A stretch of DNA of 64,000 bases from Pseudomonas sp. NFR16 (GCF_900108875.1 NZ_FNYJ01000007.1:62001-126000), one strand, 5' to 3'. Positions 52,506 to 61,822 are shown, numbered from the stretch's first letter. Translations and numbers: made by a program. Notes: generated from the letters alone by a model not told the origin.

Positions 52506-54001
52506 TAGTGCTCCGGTACGCCGAGTGGTTGCTCGGCTGGTTTATCAGTAGGTGGCGGCAGAGGCTTCTGCGGGACGGTCGGACCTGCGGTCACGATCAC
52601 CAGCTTGTCGACGTCCAGATGCTTGTTCATGACGGCCTTGATTTGCTCGACCGTCAGGCTCTGCGATTGCGTCATGAAGTCTTCGAGGAATGTCAGAGGC
52701 AGATTATAGAAGCCAATCGCGCCCAGTTGGCCGACGATTGCCGAGTTGCTGGCGGTCGAGAGCGGAAAACTGCCGGCCAGCTCGCGCTTGGCATCGTCGA
52801 GTTCTTTCTGCGTGGGGCCATTGGCGAGGAACTCACGGGTGACATCCTTGACCAGTTGCAGCGTGTTCTGGCTCATTTCAGCGCGGGTCTGCAGGCCAAT
52901 CATGAACGGACCTTGAGCCTGCATGGGCGTGAAGCCAGAGGATACGCCGTAAGCCAGGCCGCGTTTCTCACGAACTTCGGCCATCAGGCGGCTGCCGAAA
53001 CCCCCGCCGCCGAGAATCGAATTCCCCAGCGACAATGCCGCGTAATCCGGGTCGGCGCGGTCAATGCCCAGCTCAGCCATCATCAGATGAGTCTGCTTGG
53101 ACGGAAACTCGATGTGGGTTTCGCCGGCTTTGGGCTCGGTAGGGGCAACGGTCTTCGCCAGCGCCGGGCCTTTTGGCAGCGCCGCCGACACCTGCGCCGC
53201 GACGGCTTGCGCTTCAGCCCGCGACAGGTCGCCCACCAGCGCAATGACAGCATTTGCGGCGGCGTACGCCTTGGCGTGAAACGCCTTCAACTGAGCAAGT
53301 GTGAGCGGCGGGATGGTTTTGGCCGTGCCCATGCTCGGGTGCGCATAAGGATGATCGCCGTAAAGACGTTTGAACAGCTCATCACCCGCCAGCTTGCCAG
53401 GGTTCTGTTTCTGATACTCGAAGCTCGCCATCAGCTGGTTTTTGATACGGGCCAGCGAGTCGGCGGGAAACGTAGGCTTGCCGACGACCTCCGAAAACAG
53501 CTTCAGCGCAGGCTCGCGCTTTTCAGGGGCGCTCAGGCTGCGCAGCGAAGCAATGGCCATGTCGCGATAGGAGCCGTTGCCGAAGTCCGCGCCCAGTCCT
53601 TCGAATCCTTCCGCGATCGCGCTCACGTCTTTGCCCTTTACGCCCTCATTGAGCATGGCGTTGGTCACGAGTGCGATTCCCGGCGTGGCGCCGTCCTGAC
53701 TGCTGCCAGCGGCAAACAGCAGGCGCATGTCGAACATCGGCAGCTCATGGGCTTCGACGAACAAAACCCGAGCGCCCTCTGCGGTCTGCCACGACTGAAT
53801 GTTCAGGTCGCGGCGGGGTGGGGCTTTTCCGTCAAGCGCCTTCAGCGATTCCAGCGTGGATGCTGCCTTGTCGATTGCCTTGGGTGCGTCGGCTGGCGCG
53901 TCCGCCTGCACAAGTGCGGCGCCAGGCAGGCTCAGCATTGCGGTCAGCAGCAATACCGAGGCCCGAGGCCGTGCAGCGCGGGTGTCGATGCGCTTGGTCA
54001 T
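52505..54001 (-). CDS. M16 family protein lacking the zinc motif
   Basis: The 498-residue protein has a signal peptide (LTAMLSLPGAALVQA) and the two-lobed M16 fold. The expected HxxEH is replaced by GIALVTNAMLNEG, so it cannot bind the catalytic zinc. The C-terminal lobe retains GGGGFGSRLMAEVREKRGL, the usual R/Y pair region. It overlaps the active partner upstream by four bases and is expected to form the inactive half of a heterodimer, as in mitochondrial processing peptidase. Confidence 0.92.
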   Translation of the reverse strand: MTKRIDTRAARPRASVLLLTAMLSLPGAALVQADAPADAPKAIDKAASTLESLKALDGKAPPRRDLNIQSWQTAEGARVLFVEAHELPMFDMRLLFAAGSSQDGATPGIALVTNAMLNEGVKGKDVSAIAEGFEGLGADFGNGSYRDMAIASLRSLSAPEKREPALKLFSEVVGKPTFPADSLARIKNQLMASFEYQKQNPGKLAGDELFKRLYGDHPYAHPSMGTAKTIPPLTLAQLKAFHAKAYAAANAVIALVGDLSRAEAQAVAAQVSAALPKGPALAKTVAPTEPKAGETHIEFPSKQTHLMMAELGIDRADPDYAALSLGNSILGGGGFGSRLMAEVREKRGLAYGVSSGFTPMQAQGPFMIGLQTRAEMSQNTLQLVKDVTREFLANGPTQKELDDAKRELAGSFPLSTASNSAIVGQLGAIGFYNLPLTFLEDFMTQSQSLTVEQIKAVMNKHLDVDKLVIVTAGPTVPQKPLPPPTDKPAEQPLGVPEH

Positions 54002-55350
54002 TGGGCTTTCTCCTCAGGCAAAACGTGCGCAACGGCGAGGCGTTCGCGGGTGAAATACGTGCGTGCCGCTTTCTGAATGTCCTCAGGCGTCACGCTTTGC
54101 AGCGCCGACAGTTCCTGATCGATCAGCTTCCAGGACAGTCCCACCGTTTCCAGTTCACCAATGGTGCTGGCCTGGCTGGTGATGGAGTCGCGTTCATAGA
54201 CCAGCCCCGCGATGACCTGCGCCCGAACCCGTTCCAGTTCCTCTTTGGTCGGTGGCTTGGTCTTCAGCTCGTCGAGCAGACGCCAGATTCCGGCTTCCGC
54301 GTCTGCCAGGGTTTTCTTTTTCTGCTGATTAGGCGTGGCGCTGATGGTGAAGAGGCTGTCGCCACGGGTGTAGGCGTCGTAGTCCGACGACGCGCCGGTC
54401 ACCAGTTCTTCGCCACGCTCCAGGCGGGCGGGGATGCGCGCGCTGTAGCCGCCGTCGAGCAAGGCGGAGATCAGTCGCAAGGCATTGACCGACTGCGGAT
54501 CAGTGGCGGTCGCAAGGCTCGGCACGTTGAAGCCATACATCAGACTGGGCATTTGCGTGGCCACATGCACGGTGATCTGGCGCAATCCGGGTTCGGCGAG
54601 CTCAAGCGGCTTTTTGGAGGGTGGAACATCGCGGCGAGGGATTGGCCCGAAGAAGCGTTGCGCCAGTGCTTTCACTTCATCGGGTTTCACGTCGCCCACC
54701 ACAACCAGCGTGGCGTTATTCGGCACGTACCAGGACTCGTACCAGTGACGCAGCTCCTGAACGGTCATGCGGTCCAGGTCAGCCATCCAGCCAATGGTCG
54801 GCGTGTGGTAGCCACTGGCGGGGTAAGCGATCGCCTTGAAGCGCTCGTACGCCTTGGCATTGGGCTTGTCATCCGTGCGCAGGCGGCGTTCTTCCTTGAT
54901 GACTTCAATCTCGCGAGCGAACTCCTCGGGCGGCAGACGCAGGCTGGCCATGCGGTCAGCCTCAAGCTCGAACGCCACGCTCAAACGGTCACGCGCCAGC
55001 ACTTGGTAGTAAGCGGTGTAGTCGTCACTGGTGAACGCGTTTTCTTCCGCGCCAAGATCGCGAAGGATCAGTGACGCCTCGCCAGGACCCGCTTTTGCGC
55101 TGCCCTTGAACATCATGTGTTCCAGCGCGTGGGAGAGGCCGGTCTGGCCTGGCGTTTCGTAGCTGGAGCCAACCTTGTACCAGACCTGAGAAACCACGAC
55201 CGGTGCGCGATGGTCTTCGCGCACAATGACTTTCAGGCCGTTATCGAGCGTGAATTCGGAGGTGGGTTGAGGGTCGGCAGCCAGGGCTGCAAAGGGCAAA
55301 CAGATTGTGCTGAGCAGCAGGCCTGCGGCGCAGCGGACAAGAGCATTCAT
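53998..55350 (-). CDS. M16 family zinc peptidase, catalytic subunit
   Basis: The 450-residue protein has a signal peptide ending in AALA. The inverted zinc motif is H74-x2-E77-H78 in GLSHALEHMMFKGS, with the third ligand in the LEADRMASL segment. It cleaves peptides in the periplasm. The inactive homologue follows directly, and rsmD and a hydrolase gene continue the operon. Sequence gives no substrate. Confidence 0.94.
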   Translation of the reverse strand: MNALVRCAAGLLLSTICLPFAALAADPQPTSEFTLDNGLKVIVREDHRAPVVVSQVWYKVGSSYETPGQTGLSHALEHMMFKGSAKAGPGEASLILRDLGAEENAFTSDDYTAYYQVLARDRLSVAFELEADRMASLRLPPEEFAREIEVIKEERRLRTDDKPNAKAYERFKAIAYPASGYHTPTIGWMADLDRMTVQELRHWYESWYVPNNATLVVVGDVKPDEVKALAQRFFGPIPRRDVPPSKKPLELAEPGLRQITVHVATQMPSLMYGFNVPSLATATDPQSVNALRLISALLDGGYSARIPARLERGEELVTGASSDYDAYTRGDSLFTISATPNQQKKKTLADAEAGIWRLLDELKTKPPTKEELERVRAQVIAGLVYERDSITSQASTIGELETVGLSWKLIDQELSALQSVTPEDIQKAARTYFTRERLAVAHVLPEEKAQ

Positions 55351-55408
55351 TCGTAATTTGAACCTTCGAGGCGGCCTGCTTGAACTTGGCGTCGGCGGGC
55401 GCAGGGGT

Positions 55409-55578
55409 TAGGGCGTATCATCACATATTTCCCGCGGCGCTCCGGAGGGTGGTCTGGAAGCGCGCCATACTGCGTTACAGATCCTGGCAGGGAAACACAC
55501 ATCCCTCACGGCTTGCGCCTTGTCTTACGCGCTTTTGCGCGGGAACGCGGCGGTGGAAATATGTGATCACACGCCCTA
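55409..55578. mobile_element. MITE-like element with terminal inverted repeats and TA ends
   Basis: A 170-bp unit is bounded by 24-bp inverted repeats (55409-55432 and 55555-55578), alike at 22 of 24 positions, with the core ATCACATATTTCC perfect. Both ends are TA, the target duplication of IS630/Tc1-mariner elements. It has no gene inside. The element lies in the 451-bp gap between the M16 operon and ftsY; the rest of the gap is the ftsY upstream region. Confidence 0.75.
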
Positions 55579-55801
55579 GGATAGCGACCAGTTTGCTTGC
55601 CGACCACGGCTAAGATGTGTGAGTCGTAAACGGACTTCGTAAGAAATGGCCTTAAAGACCCTTGTCAGGGCCGACGCGACGTCCGGGCGATGTTCCAGGC
55701 AGGCTATGAACAAGCAGACATAAAAGCAGTCTGTTTCGCATTGACAGAATTTTTCAGAGGCGCCGCTCTGGCGCGTCGCTACCTTGAGATAGCCGTCCTC
55801 C

Positions 55802-57358
55802 ATGTTTGGTTCCAACGACGACAAGAAGACCCCAGCCCCGGCTGGCGAGAAGAAAGGCCTGTTCGGATGGCTGCGCAAAAAGCCGCAGGAAACCGTCAAC
55901 GAGCAGCCACAGACCGCACCTGAAACAGCGCCCGAGCCTGTCGTTGAAGAGACGCCGGTCGCTGCTGAGCCCCAAGTTGAGGCCCAAGTCGCACCGCCGA
56001 TTCCCGCCGAGCGCGCTCCGGAGTCTCTCGTTCCGAACGAGCCGCCTGTTGTCGTCGAGCCCGTCACTGACCAGGCGCCTGGCGCAGAGCCTTGGCTGAA
56101 GTTGCCAGTGGCCGAAGAACCGGTCGCTTTGACGGATGAAGGCGAGCCCCACGTGACGCCGCAGATTCCACCGCAGTCGGTCGTGTCGGAGCAGCCTGAG
56201 AATGGCGCACTGAACGCTCCCGATCAAGCCGCCCCCCGTCAGACCGCTGCGACGCACGCTATACCGTTGGTCGAGCCTGCCCTGCCTGATCCGGTGCCCG
56301 GCGATGACCTGCCGTCTTTGGCACCGCCTTCTGTCACGCCGCCGCCCGTTGCGACACCGGCCGCGCCCTTGGCAGAGACTCCCGCGGTGCCGGTTGCGAC
56401 TGAGCAGGCGCCCGTCGAAGCGAAACAGCCCGGTTTCTTCGCGCGCCTGAAACAAGGCCTGTCGAAAACCAGCGCCAGTCTCGGCGAAGGAATGGCGAGC
56501 CTGTTCCTGGGCAAAAAAGCCATCGACGACGACATGCTCGATGAGCTTGAAACCCGCCTGCTGACGGCCGACGTCGGTGTTGAAGCCACGTCGTTGATCG
56601 TGCGCAACCTGACGCAGAAAGTGGCGCGAAAACAACTCACGGACAGCGATGCGCTGTACAAATCGCTCCAGAGCGAGCTGACTGAGATGCTCAAGCCGGT
56701 TGAAGCGCCGCTGGTCATTGGCTCCGAGCACAAGCCGTTCGTGATTCTCGTGGTGGGCGTCAATGGCGCAGGCAAGACCACGACGATCGGCAAGCTGGCG
56801 AAAAAACTTCAGCTCGAAGGCAAGAAAGTCATGCTTGCCGCTGGCGATACGTTCCGCGCCGCGGCGGTCGAGCAGTTACAGGTCTGGGGTGAGCGCAACA
56901 AGATTCCGGTGATCGCTCAGCACACTGGCGCCGATTCGGCGTCGGTGATTTACGATGCCGTGCAGGCGGCCAAAGCGCGCGGTATCGATGTACTGATTGC
57001 TGACACCGCTGGCCGTCTGCACACCAAAGACAACCTGATGGAAGAGCTGAAGAAGGTTCGCCGCGTGATCGGCAAACTGGACGAGCAGGCCCCGCACGAG
57101 GTGCTGCTGGTGCTCGACGCCGGTACCGGGCAGAACGCTATCAACCAGGCCAAGCAGTTCAATCAGACTGTCAGCCTTACCGGACTTGCGCTCACCAAGC
57201 TGGACGGCACGGCCAAGGGCGGCGTGATCTTCGCGCTGGCCAAGCAGTTCGGCTTGCCAATCCGTTATATCGGTGTCGGTGAAGGCATCGACGATCTGCG
57301 GACTTTCGAGGCTGAACCCTTCGTTCAGGCCCTTTTCGCCGAGCGGGAGCGCACATGA
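55802..57358 (+). CDS. ftsY: Signal recognition particle receptor FtsY
   Basis: The 518-residue protein has a long acidic, proline- and glutamate-rich A domain (about 20-215), typical of Pseudomonas. The NG part follows: G1 is GVNGAGKTTT (about 319-328), then DTAGRLHTKDNL and TKLDGTAKGG. It receives ribosome-SRP complexes at the membrane. The stop overlaps ftsE by four bases. Confidence 0.97.
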   Translation: MFGSNDDKKTPAPAGEKKGLFGWLRKKPQETVNEQPQTAPETAPEPVVEETPVAAEPQVEAQVAPPIPAERAPESLVPNEPPVVVEPVTDQAPGAEPWLKLPVAEEPVALTDEGEPHVTPQIPPQSVVSEQPENGALNAPDQAAPRQTAATHAIPLVEPALPDPVPGDDLPSLAPPSVTPPPVATPAAPLAETPAVPVATEQAPVEAKQPGFFARLKQGLSKTSASLGEGMASLFLGKKAIDDDMLDELETRLLTADVGVEATSLIVRNLTQKVARKQLTDSDALYKSLQSELTEMLKPVEAPLVIGSEHKPFVILVVGVNGAGKTTTIGKLAKKLQLEGKKVMLAAGDTFRAAAVEQLQVWGERNKIPVIAQHTGADSASVIYDAVQAAKARGIDVLIADTAGRLHTKDNLMEELKKVRRVIGKLDEQAPHEVLLVLDAGTGQNAINQAKQFNQTVSLTGLALTKLDGTAKGGVIFALAKQFGLPIRYIGVGEGIDDLRTFEAEPFVQALFAERERT

Positions 57359-58026
57359 TTCGTTTCGAACAGGTCGGTAAACGCTATCCGAACGGACACG
57401 TCGGCTTGCACGAGCTGAGCTTTCGAGTACGTCGTGGGGAATTTCTGTTTGTAACCGGTCACTCTGGCGCCGGCAAAAGTACGCTGTTGCGTCTGTTGCT
57501 CGCCATGGAGCGCCCGACCACCGGCAAGTTGCTGCTGGCCGGTCAGGACCTGGGCCAGATCAGCACGGCGCAGATTCCCTTTCTGCGTCGTCAGATCGGC
57601 GTGGTATTTCAGAATCACCAGTTGCTGTTCGACCGCACGGTGTTCAACAACGTCGCCTTGCCCCTGCAGATTCTGGGGTTGTCCAAAACCGAGGTGACCA
57701 AGCGCGTCGATTCGGCACTGGAGCGCGTGGCGCTCTCTGACAAGGCCGAGTTGTACCCCGGCGACTTGTCCACAGGTCAGCAACAGCGCGTGGGTATTGC
57801 CCGCGCCATCGTTCACCGCCCGGCCTTGCTGCTGGCGGACGAACCGACCGGTAACCTCGACCCAAGGCTGGCAGCGGAAATCATGGGCGTCTTCGAAGAC
57901 ATCAATCGCCTTGGCACCAGCGTGCTGATCGCCAGTCACGACCTGGCCCTGATTGCGCGTATGCGTCATCGCATGCTGACACTGCAACGCGGCCGACTGA
58001 TCGGCGACGGGGAGGCCGGAGCATGA
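57355..58026 (+). CDS. ftsE: Cell division ATP-binding protein FtsE
   Basis: The protein has 223 residues. Walker A is GHSGAGKST (35-43), the Q-loop is VVFQNHQLL, the signature is in LSTGQQQRVGIARAI (T replaces the usual G, as is common in FtsE) and Walker B is LLADEPTGNLDP. With FtsX it regulates septal cell-wall hydrolases. It overlaps ftsX by four bases. Confidence 0.97.
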   Translation: MIRFEQVGKRYPNGHVGLHELSFRVRRGEFLFVTGHSGAGKSTLLRLLLAMERPTTGKLLLAGQDLGQISTAQIPFLRRQIGVVFQNHQLLFDRTVFNNVALPLQILGLSKTEVTKRVDSALERVALSDKAELYPGDLSTGQQQRVGIARAIVHRPALLLADEPTGNLDPRLAAEIMGVFEDINRLGTSVLIASHDLALIARMRHRMLTLQRGRLIGDGEAGA

Positions 58027-59048
58027 GTGCGACTCGCAGTCCCAAGGTTTCCGAGCGCGTGGCCCCCAAGGCCGCCGATCCCGCGCCGCAGAAGAAAAAG
58101 AAGCACGACGATGATGACGGCCCGGATTTCGGTACGCTGTTCAATGCGTGGATCGAAGCCCATCGCTCCAGTCTGCTGGACAGCCTGCGCCGTTTGGGCA
58201 AGCAACCGATCGGCAGCTTTTTCACCTGTCTGGTGATGGCTATCGCCCTGAGCTTGCCCATGGGCTTGTCGCTTCTGTTGAACAACGTCGAGCGTCTGGG
58301 TGGGTCCTGGCAACGTGCCGCGCAGATCTCTCTTTATTTGCAGCTCGATGCCTCGTCGACCGAAGGCGACAGTCTGGTCGGTCAGATAAAACAGATGCCG
58401 GGCGTGGCGGATGCCGAGTACATCAGTCGCGATCAGGCCTTGAACGAGTTTCAGCAGCAGTCCGGTCTGGGCGAGGCGCTCAAGGAGCTGCCGGAAAACC
58501 CGTTGCCTGGCGTTGTGCTGGTGACACCGCTGGAAGTTGACAAAGCCGCGCTGGAGGCGTTACGTACGCGTCTGGCGGAGCTGCCGAAGGTGCAGCAGGC
58601 TCAGCTGGATCTGGTATGGGTCGAGCGTCTGGCAGCGATCCTGAAGCTGGGTGATCGCTTCGTTTTCGGTCTCACCGTGCTGCTGGTGGGTGCACTCTTG
58701 CTGGTCATCGGTAATACCATCCGTCTGCACATTGAGAACCGGCGCACCGAAATCGAAGTCATCAAATTGGTGGGCGGCACGGACAGCTACGTGCGCAGGC
58801 CTTTCCTTTATATGGGCGCGCTGTATGGATTCGGTGCCGGGGTACTATCATGGGGCGTACTCGCTTTCGGCCTGGACTGGCTGAACGAAGCGGTCGTCAA
58901 GCTGGCCGGCTTGTATGGCAGTAACTTCTCGCTGGCGGGGGTGCCGATGGCAGATGGGCTGTCGCTCTTGCTAGGAGCCGTGTTGTTGGGTTATATCGGT
59001 GCGTGGATTGCGGTCGCACGCCATTTGAGAGAGCTGGCACCTCGTTGA
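58023..59048 (+). CDS. ftsX: Cell division protein FtsX
   Basis: The 341-residue protein has a charged cytoplasmic start (PAPQKKKKHDDDDG) longer than in E. coli. A first helix at about 72-92 is followed by a periplasmic domain to about 210 and three helices (about 217-240, 265-290, 308-330). It spans the inner membrane and passes ATP-driven signals from FtsE to amidase activators. ftsY-ftsE-ftsX form one unit. Confidence 0.96.
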   Translation: MSATRSPKVSERVAPKAADPAPQKKKKHDDDDGPDFGTLFNAWIEAHRSSLLDSLRRLGKQPIGSFFTCLVMAIALSLPMGLSLLLNNVERLGGSWQRAAQISLYLQLDASSTEGDSLVGQIKQMPGVADAEYISRDQALNEFQQQSGLGEALKELPENPLPGVVLVTPLEVDKAALEALRTRLAELPKVQQAQLDLVWVERLAAILKLGDRFVFGLTVLLVGALLLVIGNTIRLHIENRRTEIEVIKLVGGTDSYVRRPFLYMGALYGFGAGVLSWGVLAFGLDWLNEAVVKLAGLYGSNFSLAGVPMADGLSLLLGAVLLGYIGAWIAVARHLRELAPR

Positions 59049-59113
59049 GTTTTAATATTCAGGTCATTTTTGTAGCGTAAATTTTGTTTCATCTATTGAC
59101 TTTTCAGCTAAGG

Positions 59114-59140
59114 GAACTTGTCTAGCGGTTCCCGGTCAAT
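59114..59140 (+). promoter_or_regulatory. AlgU (sigma-E) type promoter of rpoH
   Basis: GAACTT (59114-59119) and TCAAT (59136-59140) are separated by 16 bases, the form of AlgU/RpoE promoters. The start of the message would be near 59147, 40 bases before the rpoH ATG. A TTGACT (59096-59101) upstream may belong to a second, housekeeping promoter. Confidence 0.65.
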
Positions 59141-59186
59141 TTCGCAGTGCTGAACTGCACGAGTCATGTGTCGGAGGTTTTTTCGT

Positions 59187-60041
59187 ATGACCAATTCTTT
59201 GCAACCTGCTTATGCCTTGGTTCCGGGTGCAAACCTGGAAGCCTATGTGCACACGGTAAACAGCATTCCATTGCTGACGCCCGAGCAGGAGCGTGAACTG
59301 GCCGAGAGTCTCTATTACGAGCAGGATCTAGGGGCGGCTCGGCAGATGGTGCTCGCCCACCTGCGATTTGTCGTGCATATCGCACGCAGTTATTCCGGTT
59401 ATGGACTGGCTCAGGCTGACCTGATCCAGGAAGGTAACGTTGGCCTGATGAAGGCCGTGAAGCGCTTTAACCCCGAGATGGGTGTTCGCCTTGTGTCGTT
59501 TGCTGTGCACTGGATCAAGGCCGAAATTCACGAATTCATCCTGCGCAACTGGCGCATCGTGAAAGTGGCGACCACCAAGGCTCAGCGCAAGCTGTTTTTC
59601 AACCTGCGCAGCCAGAAGAAGCGTCTGGCCTGGCTGAACAACGAAGAAGTTCATCGTGTGGCGGAAAGCCTGGGCGTTGAACCGCGCGAAGTGCGCGAAA
59701 TGGAAAGCCGTCTGACTGGCCACGACATGGCGTTCGACCCGGCTGCTGAAGCCGACGACGACAGCGCGTTCCAGTCTCCGGCCAACTACCTGGAAGACCA
59801 TCGTTACGATCCGGCGCGTCAGCTGGAAGATTCCGATTGGACCGACAGCTCCACCGCCAACCTGCACGAAGCCTTGAACGTGCTCGATGAGCGCAGCCGC
59901 GACATCCTCTATCAGCGTTGGCTGGCGGAGGAAAAAGCGACGCTGCATGACCTGGCGGAGAAGTACAACGTTTCTGCCGAGCGGATTCGTCAGCTCGAGA
60001 AGAGCGCGATGAACAAACTGAAGTCGTCAATCGCCGCGTAA
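59187..60041 (+). CDS. rpoH: RNA polymerase sigma factor RpoH (heat shock)
   Basis: The ATG at 59187 has GGAGG nine bases ahead and gives 284 residues. Region 2 contains LVPGANLEAYVHTVNSIPLL and DLIQEGNVGLMKAVKRFNPE. The RpoH box QRKLFFNLRSQKKRLAWL (about 135-152) is specific to this factor. Region 4 (AEKYNVSAERIRQLEKSAMN) closes it. It directs transcription of chaperone and protease genes. An AlgU-like promoter lies upstream. Confidence 0.97.
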   Translation: MTNSLQPAYALVPGANLEAYVHTVNSIPLLTPEQERELAESLYYEQDLGAARQMVLAHLRFVVHIARSYSGYGLAQADLIQEGNVGLMKAVKRFNPEMGVRLVSFAVHWIKAEIHEFILRNWRIVKVATTKAQRKLFFNLRSQKKRLAWLNNEEVHRVAESLGVEPREVREMESRLTGHDMAFDPAAEADDDSAFQSPANYLEDHRYDPARQLEDSDWTDSSTANLHEALNVLDERSRDILYQRWLAEEKATLHDLAEKYNVSAERIRQLEKSAMNKLKSSIAA

Positions 60042-60060
60042 GCGAAAGACTGAAACGAAG

Positions 60061-60086
60061 CGCCCCGAGATGATCGGGGCGTTTTT
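60061..60086 (+). terminator. Terminator of rpoH
   Basis: CGCCCCGA (60061-60068) pairs with TCGGGGCG (60074-60081), followed by TTTTTGTTT, 20 bases after the stop. Confidence 0.95.
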
Positions 60087-60117
60087 GTTTATGGGGTTCA
60101 GTGCGCGTTGGGCTACC

Positions 60118-60828
60118 TCACCATTTGCGGCTGTGATTCAACCCCGCCAGATACTCATCACCACCCAGCTGGCGCATTTGCTGGCGAATCCAGCCGGCCC
60201 GTCGTGAGACGTAGCTGCTCGGATTGCTGGCGCTCCATTCGCGAGGGTTTGGCAGCACTGCGGCGAGGTAACTGGCCTGCTGCGTCGACAACTGGCCGGC
60301 GTTGATATGGAAGTGGTGTTGCGCAGCCGCTTGCGCGCCGAAAACCCCGTCGTCCCACTCGACGCTGTTGACATACACCTCGAGGATTCGCTGCTTGGAC
60401 CAGAACACCTCGATCAACCCGGTAAACCACACCTCCAGTCCCTTGCGCAAATAACTGCGGCCTGACCATAAGAACAGGTTCTTGGACACCTGCTGGCTCA
60501 GCGTGCTGGCGCCGCGAATCGAACCGCCGCGCTCGTTATGCACCAGCGCCGCCTGAATGGCGTCGATATCGAAGCCCCAATGCTCGGCGAATTTCTGGTC
60601 TTCCCCGGCGATGACCGCAACTTTGAGATCGTCGGAGATTTTGTCCCATGGCTGCCAGTCACGCTGCAGATCAATGGGCTTGCCGTCGAACCATGATTCA
60701 ATCTTGCGCTCGACCATCAGCGCCGTGAAAGGTGGCGGCACCCAGCGGAAGATCAAAACCAGCACGACACTCGCCGCTGCAAACCAGAGCAGGACTTTGG
60801 CGATACGACTGAGCAGGAAACGCAGCAT
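60118..60828 (-). CDS. mtgA: Monofunctional peptidoglycan glycosyltransferase
   Basis: The start at 60828 gives 236 residues. One N-terminal helix (LLWFAAASVVLVLIF) anchors the protein. The GT51 domain shows the catalytic glutamate in AGEDQKFAEHWGFD, then GASTLSQQVSKNLFLW, KQRILEVYVNSVEW and ASYLAAVLPNPREW. It polymerises lipid II glycans without a transpeptidase. It is divergent from the DUF423 gene. Confidence 0.96.
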   Translation of the reverse strand: MLRFLLSRIAKVLLWFAAASVVLVLIFRWVPPPFTALMVERKIESWFDGKPIDLQRDWQPWDKISDDLKVAVIAGEDQKFAEHWGFDIDAIQAALVHNERGGSIRGASTLSQQVSKNLFLWSGRSYLRKGLEVWFTGLIEVFWSKQRILEVYVNSVEWDDGVFGAQAAAQHHFHINAGQLSTQQASYLAAVLPNPREWSASNPSSYVSRRAGWIRQQMRQLGGDEYLAGLNHSRKW

Positions 60829-60907
60829 AGAGATGGCTTGGCCGAAGCGGTTGAGCGGGCCATTATACAGACCGCGCAGGATAGAACGATTTTTGACGGA
60901 GTCACCC

Positions 60908-61291
60908 ATGCTACGAACCTTCTTGATGCTGGCCGCTTTCTTCGGATTTACCGGTGTCGCGCTGGGCGCATTCGCTGCTCATGGCCTGAAAAACCGCCTC
61001 ACCCCTGAATACCTTGCGACCTTCCAGACTGGCGTGCTCTATCAGCTGATTCACGCGCTGGCGATCTTCGGCGTGGCGATCCTGGCGACTCAGATTCAGG
61101 GGCGGCTGGTCAATTACGCCGGCATTGCCTTTACACTCGGTATCCTGTTGTTCTCGGGCAGCCTGTACGTGTTGACGCTCACGGGAGTGAGCAAGCTGGG
61201 CATCATCACGCCGATAGGCGGCCTATGCTTTCTCGTCGGTTGGTTCATTCTGGGTTGGACGGCCTGGCGCCTGGGCGTGGATACCCTTTAA
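60908..61291 (+). CDS. DUF423 family membrane protein
   Basis: The 127-residue protein has four hydrophobic helices. FFGFTGVALGAFAAHGLKNR and LTGVSKLGIITPIGGLCFLV are the DUF423 signatures. It is an inner-membrane protein of unknown role, similar to E. coli YgdD. A GGAG site lies seven bases before the ATG. Confidence 0.93.
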   Translation: MLRTFLMLAAFFGFTGVALGAFAAHGLKNRLTPEYLATFQTGVLYQLIHALAIFGVAILATQIQGRLVNYAGIAFTLGILLFSGSLYVLTLTGVSKLGIITPIGGLCFLVGWFILGWTAWRLGVDTL

Positions 61292-61621
61292 GTGGCCGAC
61301 CACCAACAACTTGTGGGAGAGGGCAAACTGTCTTTAGCGCCCTTCGATCTACGGCGTAACGCCCTGCGCCTTCCCGGCTAAAGCCGGTCCTACGGAAAGC
61401 TTTCAGCCCCTGTAGGACCGGCTTTAGCCGGGAAGAGGCCGGTGCATGCTGTGGAGATGCAGTGGTGGAAATCCGTCTGCGTCCGATGGCGGCCCCGAGC
61501 AAGCCACTCCCACAGGTGAAACCATTGCTCCCAGGCTGAGACGAATGGCGTGCCTTTGCCTTGGTCCCGGAGGCTGATCGGGCTAGAATGCTCGCCCCCT
61601 AAAATGATGGCTGCCATTCGC
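61292..61621. repeat. Non-coding gap with one REPIN
   Basis: CCGGCTAAAGCCGGTCCTAC (61374-61393) and GTAGGACCGGCTTTAGCCGG (61412-61431) are exact complements with an 18-base spacer. It is the same family as the 4.8-kb array but with short spacer and inverted arm order. The other bases of the gap hold the thiS upstream region and no gene. Confidence 0.8.
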
Positions 61622-61822
61622 ATGCGCATTCAGTTGAACGGTGAATCCTTTGAACTGCCCGACGGCGAGACCGTCGCGGCATTGCTGACACGTCTGGATC
61701 TGGTCGGACGTCGGATCGCAGTCGAACTCAATCTGGATATCGTCCCGCGCAGCCAGCACGCATCTACGACCCTGAATGAAGGCGATCAGGTCGAAGTGGT
61801 GCATGCCATCGGCGGTGGCTAG
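61622..61822 (+). CDS. thiS: Sulfur carrier protein ThiS
   Basis: The ATG at 61622 gives 66 residues of ubiquitin-like fold (MRIQLNGESFELPDGETVAA). The C-terminus is AIGGG, whose glycine becomes the thiocarboxylate that gives sulfur to the thiazole ring of thiamine. It lies upstream of thiG, with which it works. Confidence 0.95.
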   Translation: MRIQLNGESFELPDGETVAALLTRLDLVGRRIAVELNLDIVPRSQHASTTLNEGDQVEVVHAIGGG

